Assembly: GCA_050173895.1 (NCBI GenBank)
Contig: JBFXKJ010000001.1
Location: 1-64,000, forward strand
Length of the DNA: 64,000 bases
Direction: 5' to 3'
DNA from: JBCFBK01 sp050173895
GTDB taxonomy: Bacteria > Bacteroidota > Bacteroidia > Bacteroidales > Prolixibacteraceae
In this document: positions 1 through 7,061 of the stretch, piece after piece
How positions within the stretch are numbered: the first letter of the stretch is position 1
Layout of the letters: each line of letters starts with the position of its first letter
Made by a program: the position numbers and the translations under genes
The notes under the pieces: model-generated
What the model saw: the letters and a program-made list of their open reading frames with translations, nothing else
Database searches by the model: none
What the model was told of the DNA's origin: nothing

Positions 1-1269
1 TATAACCCGTATGACCAGAAGGTATTGATATCTTCAGTCCGGCTGGCTTCGGGCGATCATTCCGGCATTAAACTGAATATTAACGGAGTGGCGGCAAACG
101 AACTGTACGACGTCGAAATTCCGCCCAATGACAGTATCTATATTTTTATTGAAACGAACGTCGGTTTTGACAAGGAGAATCTTTCACTGGTCATGAAGGA
201 TTCGATTGAGTTTACTACGAACGATAATTTGCAGGATGTGGACCTGATGGCCTGGGGCCAGGATGTGCATTTTGTGCCGCCGAGCCTGTCGGGAAACATA
301 AACTGGACCGCGGAAAAACCGTACCTGGTCAGTTCCGGCACCAGGGTTGAACGGGGTTCGGTTTTGACGATTGGCCCGGGAACACGGGTATTTTTCCACA
401 AAGGAACGGGTCTGTACATAAGAGGAAAGGTAATCGCAGAAGGAACCGTGTTGCAGCCTGTTGTCTTTCAGGGCGACCGCCTTGAAGATCTCTACCGGAA
501 CCTGCCCGATCAGTGGAACGGAGTGGTCCTGTTTTCGGGAAGCCAGGAGAATGTATTCAATCATGTTGAAATCAAAAATGCCAATATCGGCTTGCAGGTC
601 GGCCACATTGGAGATGAAGGCTCAGCCTCTGCGACAATTTCCAATTCAAAAATATATAACCACGGTTACGCCGGAATTTTTGCACTGCGCTCCAAAGTCA
701 GAGCCTATAACACGGTGATTGCGAATTGTGGCTTATATGGCGCAGCTCTGCTCGTGGGCGGAGACTATGAATTCTATCACAGTACAATCGCTAATTACCG
801 GAGCAGATTCTCTTCTGAGATCCGTTCGACTGCTTCGCTGATGGTCTCCGATCATGTGATCGTTGACAACAGGGAAGAAAAGGTCACTTATACCGGGGAT
901 CTTAATAAAGCTTATTTCGCAAATTGCATCATTGCGGGGGATATTCCCGGCGGGAATGAGCTGGAACTTGCCCGTTCGGGGGAAGCCATTTTTAACTTCA
1001 GGTTCGATCATTGCCTTATCCAACTGAGCGATACCTTCAATATTTCATCTGCAAATCATTATAACAAGATTATTAAAGGGGCTGACCCCCGGTTCCACGA
1101 TCCGCTCCGGGAAATGATTTTCGAACTGGATTCGCTGAGCCCTGCAAAAGACGCAGGTTCCCGGGAGATTGCCGGCCTTTTCCCTTATGACCTGCTCAAC
1201 CAGAGCCGTACCAGCGACAATGCTCCTGATCTGGGTGCCTATGAACGCGTTGAAAAGAAGACTGAATAG
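1..1269 (+). CDS. Right-handed parallel beta-helix protein, 5' end outside the window
   Basis: The frame is open from the first base (it reads YNPYDQKVLISS before the first possible TTG start at 25), so the gene begins upstream and only the last 422 or so residues are seen. The visible part has a beta-sandwich-like start, then a run of short strand-turn repeats with many Asn, Gly and Ser (for example NVFNHVEIKNANIGLQV and ATISNSKIYNHGYAG). This is typical of right-handed parallel beta-helix (pectate-lyase-like) surface proteins in Bacteroidota. The end (LSPAKDAGSREIAG...DLGAYE) is the usual closing motif of such proteins, in which a 'pure/open DxGAYE' turn caps the helix. I see no catalytic motif; the substrate or role is unknown. 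The stop overlaps the next gene by 29 bases, suggesting one transcript. Confidence 0.75.
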   Translation, partial: YNPYDQKVLISSVRLASGDHSGIKLNINGVAANELYDVEIPPNDSIYIFIETNVGFDKENLSLVMKDSIEFTTNDNLQDVDLMAWGQDVHFVPPSLSGNINWTAEKPYLVSSGTRVERGSVLTIGPGTRVFFHKGTGLYIRGKVIAEGTVLQPVVFQGDRLEDLYRNLPDQWNGVVLFSGSQENVFNHVEIKNANIGLQVGHIGDEGSASATISNSKIYNHGYAGIFALRSKVRAYNTVIANCGLYGAALLVGGDYEFYHSTIANYRSRFSSEIRSTASLMVSDHVIVDNREEKVTYTGDLNKAYFANCIIAGDIPGGNELELARSGEAIFNFRFDHCLIQLSDTFNISSANHYNKIIKGADPRFHDPLREMIFELDSLSPAKDAGSREIAGLFPYDLLNQSRTSDNAPDLGAYERVEKKTE

Positions 1270-2287
1270 GGGATGGCTGTTCGCCCTGCTTTTTTCCCCC
1301 GTCTCTTCGCTGATTGCCCAACAGGCAAATCATACGCAGGAAATTCATTTGATCTTTTATAACACCGAGAACTTTTTTGATCTCCGGAATGACAGCCTGA
1401 CTCAGGACGACGAATTTTCGCACGGCGCAGCCCGCGGCTGGAATAAAGTCCGCTTTGAGAAAAAAAGAAATGACCTGGCCCGCACAATCCTGGCTTCATG
1501 CGGCTATTCACCTCCCGCAGTTGTTGGTCTGGCTGAAGTGGAGAACCGTTATGTTTTGGAAACCCTAACCGGAGACGGACCTCTTGCCGGTGTGAACTAC
1601 CGCGTGATCCATAAAGATTCGCCTGATGACCGGGGAATCGACCTGGCTGTCCTTTACAGGTCCGATCTGGTTCGCCCTTTCCGGTACGACTGCATTCCCC
1701 TTCGCGACAGCGAAGGAAAAATCATGTCGACCAGGGAAATCGTGTATGCCGCTTTCATCACGACTACCGGCGATACCCTGCACGTGGTTTTTAACCACTG
1801 GCCATCCCGCTACAGAGGACAAGCGGAGACTGAACCGGAACGAATGACTGCCGCACTGACATTACGTCAGTTTCTTGACGGGCTTCTGGCTTCTTCGGTG
1901 CCGCGATATATTGTCATTATGGGAGACTTCAATGATCAGCCGGGAAACAGGAGCCTTACAGAAGGACTGGGCGCCAGGGGAGCCGGCACAGCAGGCAGGC
2001 CGGGGGAGATATTGAACCTTTCTGCCGGATGGAAATCCGGAGGTACCCTGAAATACCGGCAAAGCTGGCAGATATTTGACCAGATTCTCATATCCGGTTA
2101 CCTGCTTGATCAGGGCCCCGTCCAAACAAAACCGGAATGGGCGGCGATCGTTTCACTTCCTTTCCTCCTGGAAAAAGATCCGGCTTTTAAGGGCACGCGT
2201 CCCTTCCGGACGTATTTGGGATACCGGTACCACGGCGGGATCAGCGACCATCTTCCCGTCAGGCTTAAAATCCTGTTGCGTCACTGA
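1241..2287 (+). CDS. Exported endonuclease/exonuclease/phosphatase-family hydrolase
   Basis: The protein has the EEP (DNase I-like) fold motifs in order: FYNTENFFD near residue 40, GLAEVENR (metal-binding Glu), FNHWPSR, IMGDFNDQPG (catalytic Asp-Asn) and GGISDHLPV (catalytic His) near the end. The start at 1241 is chosen because it gives a basic, hydrophobic signal peptide (MNALKRRLNRGWLFALLFS... ending near AQQ) and overlaps the upstream gene by 29 bases. An earlier in-frame ATG at 1169 would add a non-signal-like extension. The family cleaves phosphodiester bonds in nucleic acids, lipids or inositol phosphates; which of these cannot be told. The product is probably periplasmic or surface-exposed. 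The stop overlaps the convergent CCA-transferase gene by 7 bases. Confidence 0.85.
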   Translation: MNALKRRLNRGWLFALLFSPVSSLIAQQANHTQEIHLIFYNTENFFDLRNDSLTQDDEFSHGAARGWNKVRFEKKRNDLARTILASCGYSPPAVVGLAEVENRYVLETLTGDGPLAGVNYRVIHKDSPDDRGIDLAVLYRSDLVRPFRYDCIPLRDSEGKIMSTREIVYAAFITTTGDTLHVVFNHWPSRYRGQAETEPERMTAALTLRQFLDGLLASSVPRYIVIMGDFNDQPGNRSLTEGLGARGAGTAGRPGEILNLSAGWKSGGTLKYRQSWQIFDQILISGYLLDQGPVQTKPEWAAIVSLPFLLEKDPAFKGTRPFRTYLGYRYHGGISDHLPVRLKILLRH

Positions 2288-3696
2288 TCTTTTACAGAAC
2301 GAAGCCCGAGTTCGCGGCCTTTGTTGAGCATGTAGCCGTATGCATCCTCATGATCGTTCCTGATTTCTCCTTCCAGAATAGCTTCCTTTATGGCGGTCTT
2401 AATGATGCCCACCTCCCTGCCCGGCTGAAGCCCGAAAACCTGCATGATCTCTTCTCCGGAAACCGGCGGCTGAAAGTTCCGGATATGATCGCGCTCTTCC
2501 AGATCTTTCAGCTTTTCGCGGACAATCCGGAAATTTTTCAGATATAGTTTTACTTTTTCCCGGTTCTTCGAAGTGATATCTGCTTCGCACAGGGTCATCA
2601 GATCGTCGATGTCGTCGCCGGCCTCGAAAAGCAGCCTGCGGATGGCCGAATCAGTTACTTCCTCTTCCGAAAGTGTGATGGGCCTCATGTGAAGGGACAC
2701 CATTTTCTGCACATATTTCATTTTCTCATTCATGGGAAGCTTCATCCTTCGGAAAATACCGGGAATCATCTTTTCCCCCACGTGGTTGTGCCCGTAAAAT
2801 GTCCATCCGGCCTCCGGGCTATACCGCCTCGTCTTTGGTTTGGCAATATCGTGCAGAAGAGCCGACCAGCGCAGCCATAAACTATTGGTGTGGGGGGCGA
2901 TCCGGTCAAGCACCGTCAACGTATGGAAAAAATTATCTTTGTGACCGATCCCGTTCACTTCTTCAATGCCCTTCATCCGGTGCAGTTCCGGAAATATCTT
3001 TTCCAGAAGGCCGGTTTTGTCAAGCAGAAGGAAACCTTTCGAGGGCTTTTCAGCCATTATGATCTTGTTCAGTTCGTCGATGATCCTCTCCTGTGAAACA
3101 ATTTGTATCCGGTCCCGGTTTTTTCCGATCGAATGCAGCGTGGGTTCTGCGATGGTAAAATCCAGTTGTGTGGCAAAGCGAATGGCCCGCATCATCCTTA
3201 GCGGATCATCCGAGAAGGTAACTCCCGGGTCCAGCGGCGTGCGGATAAGTTTCCGGTTCAGGTCCCCGATCCCGTCGAAAGGATCAACCAACTCTCCGAA
3301 ATTGTTTTTATTCAGGCCGATGGCCAATGCGTTAATTGTAAAATCACGCCTTTTCTGATCATCCTCAAGCGTGCCGTTTTCTACGACCGGTTTGCGGGAA
3401 TCATGGCTGTAAGACTCCTTGCGCGCCCCTACAAACTCAATTTCCAGGTCTTCCCACCTGATCATCGCAGTCCCGAAGGTCTTAAATACGCTTACCCGCG
3501 TATGCCGCCCAAGGCGCCGGGCAACTTTCTCCGCCAGCTCAATCCCGCTGCCCAGACTTACCACATCAATATCCTTCGATTGCCGGTGAAGAAACAAATC
3601 CCTCACAAAACCGCCAATCACAAAACAGGATTGCCCCAGTTGTCCGGCTTCTTCTGAAATAATTGAAAATATAGGTTGCGTTAAATATTTCTCCAT
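2281..3696 (-). CDS. cca: CCA tRNA nucleotidyltransferase / poly(A) polymerase-family protein with HD domain
   Basis: A class II nucleotidyltransferase head is visible: GGFVRD at residues 28-33 and the metal-binding DID at 42-44, followed by the RRDFTINALA motif near residue 115 and the DDPLRMMRAIRFA helix. A C-terminal HD phosphohydrolase domain follows (ALLHDIAKPKTR, with a later GHNHVG). This matches the HD-containing CCA-adding enzymes that build or repair the 3' CCA end of tRNA in the cytoplasm. The 471-residue length is usual for the Bacteroidota form. The first ATG lies about 77 bases from a likely -7 promoter element (3780-3787, minus strand). It converges on the hydrolase gene with a 7-base overlap of the 3' ends, leaving no room for a separate terminator. 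Confidence 0.93.
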   Translation of the reverse strand: MEKYLTQPIFSIISEEAGQLGQSCFVIGGFVRDLFLHRQSKDIDVVSLGSGIELAEKVARRLGRHTRVSVFKTFGTAMIRWEDLEIEFVGARKESYSHDSRKPVVENGTLEDDQKRRDFTINALAIGLNKNNFGELVDPFDGIGDLNRKLIRTPLDPGVTFSDDPLRMMRAIRFATQLDFTIAEPTLHSIGKNRDRIQIVSQERIIDELNKIIMAEKPSKGFLLLDKTGLLEKIFPELHRMKGIEEVNGIGHKDNFFHTLTVLDRIAPHTNSLWLRWSALLHDIAKPKTRRYSPEAGWTFYGHNHVGEKMIPGIFRRMKLPMNEKMKYVQKMVSLHMRPITLSEEEVTDSAIRRLLFEAGDDIDDLMTLCEADITSKNREKVKLYLKNFRIVREKLKDLEERDHIRNFQPPVSGEEIMQVFGLQPGREVGIIKTAIKEAILEGEIRNDHEDAYGYMLNKGRELGLRSVKDQ

Positions 3697-3779
3697 TCCT
3701 TATTCAAGCTTGCATACATCCATTTCCATTACCATTTGTTATATAAAAAAGATGATGCTGTTTTGTTTGAAAACCGTGA

Positions 3780-3787
3780 CAAAATTA
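3780..3787 (-). promoter_or_regulatory. Candidate -7 element for cca
   Basis: On the minus strand this reads TAATTTTG, a perfect match to the Bacteroidota -7 consensus TAnnTTTG. It lies upstream of the cca start at 3696. No convincing -33 TTTG was found at the usual spacing, so confidence is moderate. Confidence 0.45.
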
Positions 3788-3925
3788 CAATTTTTCGGCC
3801 GATTCTGAATTTGTTTTTGTTCCCGGCTTTTTACACGGGAAATCCTTCTCCGCATAAGCGCCCGTTGATGACTCAGCAGCGGTTTAACTGACCCTCATGA
3901 CAGCCTGCCCAATATGGCATAGATA

Positions 3926-3959
3926 TTGATATCAAAATATAAAACAATTTATATATTTG
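3926..3959 (+). promoter_or_regulatory. Promoter of thioredoxin gene (-33 TTG, -7 TATATTTG)
   Basis: TATATTTG at 3952-3959 is a perfect TAnnTTTG -7 element. A TTG at 3926-3928 lies about 23 bases upstream as a -33 candidate. Transcription would begin about 3966, which puts the translation start at 3980 and rules out the longer in-frame start at 3926, since that lies inside the promoter. Confidence 0.65.
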
Positions 3960-3979
3960 CATATTTAAAATTTACAATT

Positions 3980-4348
3980 ATGTTGGAACATTTGACCAAA
4001 GAAACCTTCAAGGAAAAGGTTTTTAATTACGAGCAAAATAAAGAATGGAAGTTTGAAGGTACCAGACCCTGCCTGATTGATTTTTATGCTGACTGGTGCG
4101 GTCCGTGTAAGATGGTTGCTCCGATTCTGGAGGAGTTGCAGAAAGAGTATGGTGATCGTCTCGATATTTACAAAGTTGATACGGAAGATCAGCGCGAACT
4201 GGCCTCCATGTTTGGTATCCAAAGCATTCCGTCGTTGTTGTTTGTGCCGGTAGATGCACAGCCTCAGATGGCAATGGGTGCATTGCCCAAGCAGACCTTT
4301 GAACAGGCTATTTCTGAAGTTTTAAAAGTTCAGAAACCGGTAAATTAA
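3980..4348 (+). CDS. trxA: Thioredoxin
   Basis: A single thioredoxin domain of 122 residues. It carries the redox-active WCGPCK motif (Cys40 and Cys43) after the strand CLIDFYAD, and the cis-proline SIPSLLF further on. There is no signal peptide, so it is a cytoplasmic dithiol-disulfide oxidoreductase. The start at 3980 is preferred over the upstream in-frame start at 3926 because a perfect promoter (-7 at 3952-3959) lies between them and the shorter form has the usual thioredoxin length. The Bacteroidota form has a short N-terminal extension before the first strand, as here. It is single-gene and monocistronic; the stop codon abuts the stop codon of the convergent murF gene. Confidence 0.93.
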   Translation: MLEHLTKETFKEKVFNYEQNKEWKFEGTRPCLIDFYADWCGPCKMVAPILEELQKEYGDRLDIYKVDTEDQRELASMFGIQSIPSLLFVPVDAQPQMAMGALPKQTFEQAISEVLKVQKPVN

Positions 4349-5671
4349 TTATTGGCAGCTCTTTCCCTGACCGGCGTCCAGCTTTTCCAGCACTTTTTCG
4401 AGTTGGATACCCCTGGATCCTTTGATCAGAATAAGGCTGTCGGTCAGTGGTTTTTGACTGGCAAGGTAGCCGGCCAGCTGCGTGCTGGTTTCAAATTTGA
4501 TGGCAGAGGCTGCATCGACCGTTGAAAAGTGGCTGCCAACCAGGAAAACGGAACAGAGGTCTTCATTTTTGATCAGATCGGCAATCTTCTGGTGCTCTTC
4601 ACGGGCATAGCTGCCAAGTTCGAGCATGTCGCCGAGAATAAGAACCTTCCTGGGATGGCTGATCGCAGCGAAGTTTTTGAGTGCGGCTGTCATGCTGGTG
4701 GGATTGGCATTGTAGGCGTCCATAATAATTCGGTTTGAGCCTTTTTGCATCAGTTGGGAGCGGTTATTTCCCGGTTCATATAATTCAATGGCTTTTTGAA
4801 TGTCGGTGGGCCCGACCCCAAAATGAAGGCCGATCCTTGCAGCAGCGAGGATATTTTCAAAGTTATAGCTGCCCACCAGTTTTGACCTCAGGTAAAGCCA
4901 GCCTTTGGGGAAGAGCGCGCGGACCGTCAAATACCAGCTCCCTTCTTCGGGAATGCCCCGGAGTTCGGCTTCCCCGGTGGTGCCAAAACTGAGTTGTTCG
5001 AGTCCGGCAGCCTGTCTGACCAGCAGTTCGTTGTCTGTGTTGATGAAACATTTTCCTCCGTTGTCACGAAGGAAGCCGTACAGCTCCGATTTGGTTCGGA
5101 CCACCCCTTCAAAGGAGCCAAAGCCTTCGAGGTGTGCTTTCCCGATGTTGGTGATGATCCCGTAATCAGGTTCTGCGATCTGGCAGAGCGCGGCGATTTC
5201 GCCGGGGTGATTGGCCCCCATTTCAATAATGGAAAGTTCCGTTTTGGAGTCCATGCCCAGCAAAGTAACCGGCACGCCAATGTGGTTATTCAGGTTACCC
5301 TGCGTCGCCGTGACCTGATATTTTCGACGCAACACGGTTGCGATCAGTTCTTTGGTGGTCGTTTTCCCGTTGGTACCCGTAATCGCAATCACGGGAACAC
5401 GCAGTTTACGACGGTGATAATTGGCCAGTTGCTGAAGGCATTCCAGTACGTTCTTCACCAGGATCAGTCGCGGATTTCCTGCAGCTGTTGCCGGATCATC
5501 AGTAATGGCATAGGCGGCCCCCTGAGCAAGCGACTCTGCCGCGAACCGGTTCCCGTCAAAATTCGGTCCCTTCAGGGCAAAAAAGATGCACCCGTCAGGC
5601 AGGTTGCGGCTATCAGTCGAGATGACCGGATGCTCCCGGAAAAGCGTGTATAAATCGTCAATATCCATCAT
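4349..5671 (-). CDS. murF: UDP-N-acetylmuramoyl-tripeptide--D-alanyl-D-alanine ligase (MurF)
   Basis: The central Mur-ligase ATP-binding loop GTNGKTTT sits at residues 99-106. An N-terminal UDP-binding domain (VISTDSRNLPDGCIFFALKG) and later motifs (IIEMGANHPGEIA, NIGKAHLEGFGS, YNANPTSM) identify MurF among the Mur ligases. It adds D-Ala-D-Ala to the UDP-MurNAc-tripeptide in the cytoplasm, the last cytosolic peptide step of peptidoglycan precursor synthesis. The length of 440 residues is normal. Two adjacent ATG codons (5671 and 5668) are possible starts. It is transcribed alone here, outside a dcw cluster, from a promoter at 5697-5704, which is usual for Bacteroidota. Confidence 0.95.
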   Translation of the reverse strand: MMDIDDLYTLFREHPVISTDSRNLPDGCIFFALKGPNFDGNRFAAESLAQGAAYAITDDPATAAGNPRLILVKNVLECLQQLANYHRRKLRVPVIAITGTNGKTTTKELIATVLRRKYQVTATQGNLNNHIGVPVTLLGMDSKTELSIIEMGANHPGEIAALCQIAEPDYGIITNIGKAHLEGFGSFEGVVRTKSELYGFLRDNGGKCFINTDNELLVRQAAGLEQLSFGTTGEAELRGIPEEGSWYLTVRALFPKGWLYLRSKLVGSYNFENILAAARIGLHFGVGPTDIQKAIELYEPGNNRSQLMQKGSNRIIMDAYNANPTSMTAALKNFAAISHPRKVLILGDMLELGSYAREEHQKIADLIKNEDLCSVFLVGSHFSTVDAASAIKFETSTQLAGYLASQKPLTDSLILIKGSRGIQLEKVLEKLDAGQGKSCQ

Positions 5672-5696
5672 GGCATAACGGGTTGAAGCTTGCGCA

Positions 5697-5704
5697 CAAA
5701 TATA
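5697..5704 (-). promoter_or_regulatory. -7 element of murF promoter
   Basis: On the minus strand this reads TATATTTG, a perfect TAnnTTTG element. Transcription would start about 5690, leaving a leader of about 20 bases before murF. It is divergent from the ispF promoter in the same 123-base gap. Confidence 0.6.
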
Positions 5705-5745
5705 ACGGTTTGTCCGGTCAATGGTTTTCCTTTGGGAAATTTTGA

Positions 5746-5753
5746 TAATTTTG
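5746..5753 (+). promoter_or_regulatory. -7 element of ispF promoter
   Basis: TAATTTTG is a perfect TAnnTTTG match, giving a leader of about 35 bases before the ispF ATG at 5795. A second, imperfect candidate TATCTTTA lies at 5768-5775. Only one of the two need be used. Confidence 0.5.
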
Positions 5754-5794
5754 AACCGTGATCATTTTATCTTTAGCGAAAAATTAATGACGAT

Positions 5795-6280
5795 ATGCAT
5801 CAATTTCGGATAGGATTCGGTTATGACGTCCATCGGCTCGAGGAAGGAGAAACGCTGTGGCTTGGAGGAATTTTGATTCCCCACCTGAAGGGAACTGTTG
5901 CCCATTCTGACGGAGACGTTGTCATCCACGCCGTATGCGACGCCCTGTTAGGGGCTGCCCGCATGCGGGATATCGGTTATCACTTTCCTGACAACTCCGG
6001 CGATTTTAAGAACATTGACAGCAAAATATTGTTAGGAAAAACACATGAACTCATCAGAACGAAGGGATATTCGATCGAAAATATGGATATTACCATTGCA
6101 GCCCAGAAGCCTAAACTGAAAGATTACATTCCTCAGATGGAGGAGACGATGGCCGGTGTGCTTGGACTGGAGCCGGAAGTAATATCGGTCAAGGCCACCA
6201 CAACGGAGCAGTTGGGCTTTGAGGGCAGGGAAGAGGGCATATCAGTCTATGCAGTGGCGCTGCTTGGCAGGAATACCTGA
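5795..6280 (+). CDS. ispF: 2-C-methyl-D-erythritol 2,4-cyclodiphosphate synthase
   Basis: At 161 residues it has the full IspF family length. The zinc-binding residues are visible: the GYDVH motif (Asp11 and His13) and His45 in SDGDVVIHAVCDALLG. The GDIGxHFPD-type loop appears as MRDIGYHFPD, and the C-terminal ATTTEQLGFEGREEGI is the family signature for CDP binding. The enzyme closes the cyclic diphosphate in the MEP pathway of isoprenoid synthesis, as a cytoplasmic trimer. It is followed by two small genes on the same strand (gaps 37 and 0 bases), which may be co-transcribed. Confidence 0.97.
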   Translation: MHQFRIGFGYDVHRLEEGETLWLGGILIPHLKGTVAHSDGDVVIHAVCDALLGAARMRDIGYHFPDNSGDFKNIDSKILLGKTHELIRTKGYSIENMDITIAAQKPKLKDYIPQMEETMAGVLGLEPEVISVKATTTEQLGFEGREEGISVYAVALLGRNT

Positions 6281-6317
6281 ATAGTCCCGGAGAACTGACA
6301 GTTAAACAGGATAAGTT

Positions 6318-6677
6318 ATGAAGAAAACATTGGTCATAGGAGCAAGCGAGAACCCTGAACGCTACTCCAATAAAGCGATACGAAAATTGCGTGCACACGG
6401 ACATCCCGTGATTGCCCTTGCGCCCCGTTCAGGAAAAACCGAAGATGTGGTCTTTGAAACCGAACAGAAAGATTTTCCGGGAATCGATACGGTGACCCTT
6501 TATGTGGGCCCTCAGAACCAGGATGGCATTGTGGATTATGTTCTTCGCCTTCGGCCACGAAGAGTGATTTTTAATCCGGGTACCGAAAATCCTGCGTTCG
6601 AAGAAAAGCTCCGCAGTGAGGGGATTATCGCCGAAGAAGCATGCACCCTGGTTTTACTTGGAACAGGGCAGTTCTGA
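6318..6677 (+). CDS. CoA-binding domain protein (Rossmann fold, YccU-like)
   Basis: A small protein of 119 residues that begins with the nucleotide-binding turn TLVIGASENPERYSNKA and has the later RVIFNPGTENPAFEEKL segment. This arrangement is typical of the stand-alone CoA-binding domain (Pfam CoA_binding_2), related to succinyl-CoA synthetase alpha subunits. No catalytic domain is fused to it. The family is thought to bind CoA or its thioesters; the physiological role is not established. It follows ispF by 37 bases and its stop codon abuts the ATG of the next gene, so the two are almost certainly translated from one message. Confidence 0.85.
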   Translation: MKKTLVIGASENPERYSNKAIRKLRAHGHPVIALAPRSGKTEDVVFETEQKDFPGIDTVTLYVGPQNQDGIVDYVLRLRPRRVIFNPGTENPAFEEKLRSEGIIAEEACTLVLLGTGQF

Positions 6678-7010
6678 ATGTTCCGCGAATTTACAGATGA
6701 AGGTGAACTCAGGGAGCTGATCAAAAAGGAAACAGCCGTCCTTGTTCTCTTTAGTTCACGTAACTGCCAGGTTTGCCACGCACTCAAACCCAGGCTCAGG
6801 GAGATGATCGCACAATCGTTCCCGCTGATCACCATGGTTCCGGTTGAAACAGAGCAAATACCTGTTCTTGCAGCCGAAAACCGGGTTTTTACGGTGCCCG
6901 TCGTTCTTGTCTTCTTCGGAGGACGGGAATTTATTCGAAAGACGGGAAGTTTTTCATTGGCGGAACTTCATTCCGAAATTGACCGTTTGTACCAACTGAT
7001 GTTGTCATAA
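6678..7010 (+). CDS. Thioredoxin-like protein with CQVC active site
   Basis: A 110-residue thioredoxin fold without signal peptide. The strand TAVLVLFSSRNCQVCHALKP carries a CxxC pair with the unusual dipeptide Gln-Val, and FTVPVVLVFF supplies the cis-proline. The dipeptide between the cysteines sets the redox potential in this family, so it probably differs from the canonical thioredoxin at 3980. The ATG directly follows the stop of the CoA-binding gene. A target cannot be named. A role in reducing CoA-linked or small-molecule disulfides is only a guess from the neighbour. Confidence 0.85.
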   Translation: MFREFTDEGELRELIKKETAVLVLFSSRNCQVCHALKPRLREMIAQSFPLITMVPVETEQIPVLAAENRVFTVPVVLVFFGGREFIRKTGSFSLAELHSEIDRLYQLMLS

Positions 7011-7011
7011 T

Positions 7012-7044
7012 TTTGTTTGATATCAAACAAATTGATTATTTTAG
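7012..7044 (+). promoter_or_regulatory. 20-base perfect palindrome overlapping a candidate promoter of the histidine kinase gene
   Basis: Positions 7012-7031 form a perfect 20-base palindrome (arms TTTGTTTGAT, centred on GATATC). It contains TTTG at 7012-7015, and 21 bases further lies TATTTTAG (7037-7044), one mismatch from TAnnTTTG. A regulator bound to the palindrome would cover the -33 region. It could alternatively be part of a weak terminator for the thioredoxin-like gene, but no T-run follows. Confidence 0.4.
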
Positions 7045-7061
7045 CTGGAAAATTCTTCGAG

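Noticed and set aside
4994..5653. A 219-codon plus-strand frame opposite murF
   Set aside because: It is antisense to a clear Mur ligase and has no family features.
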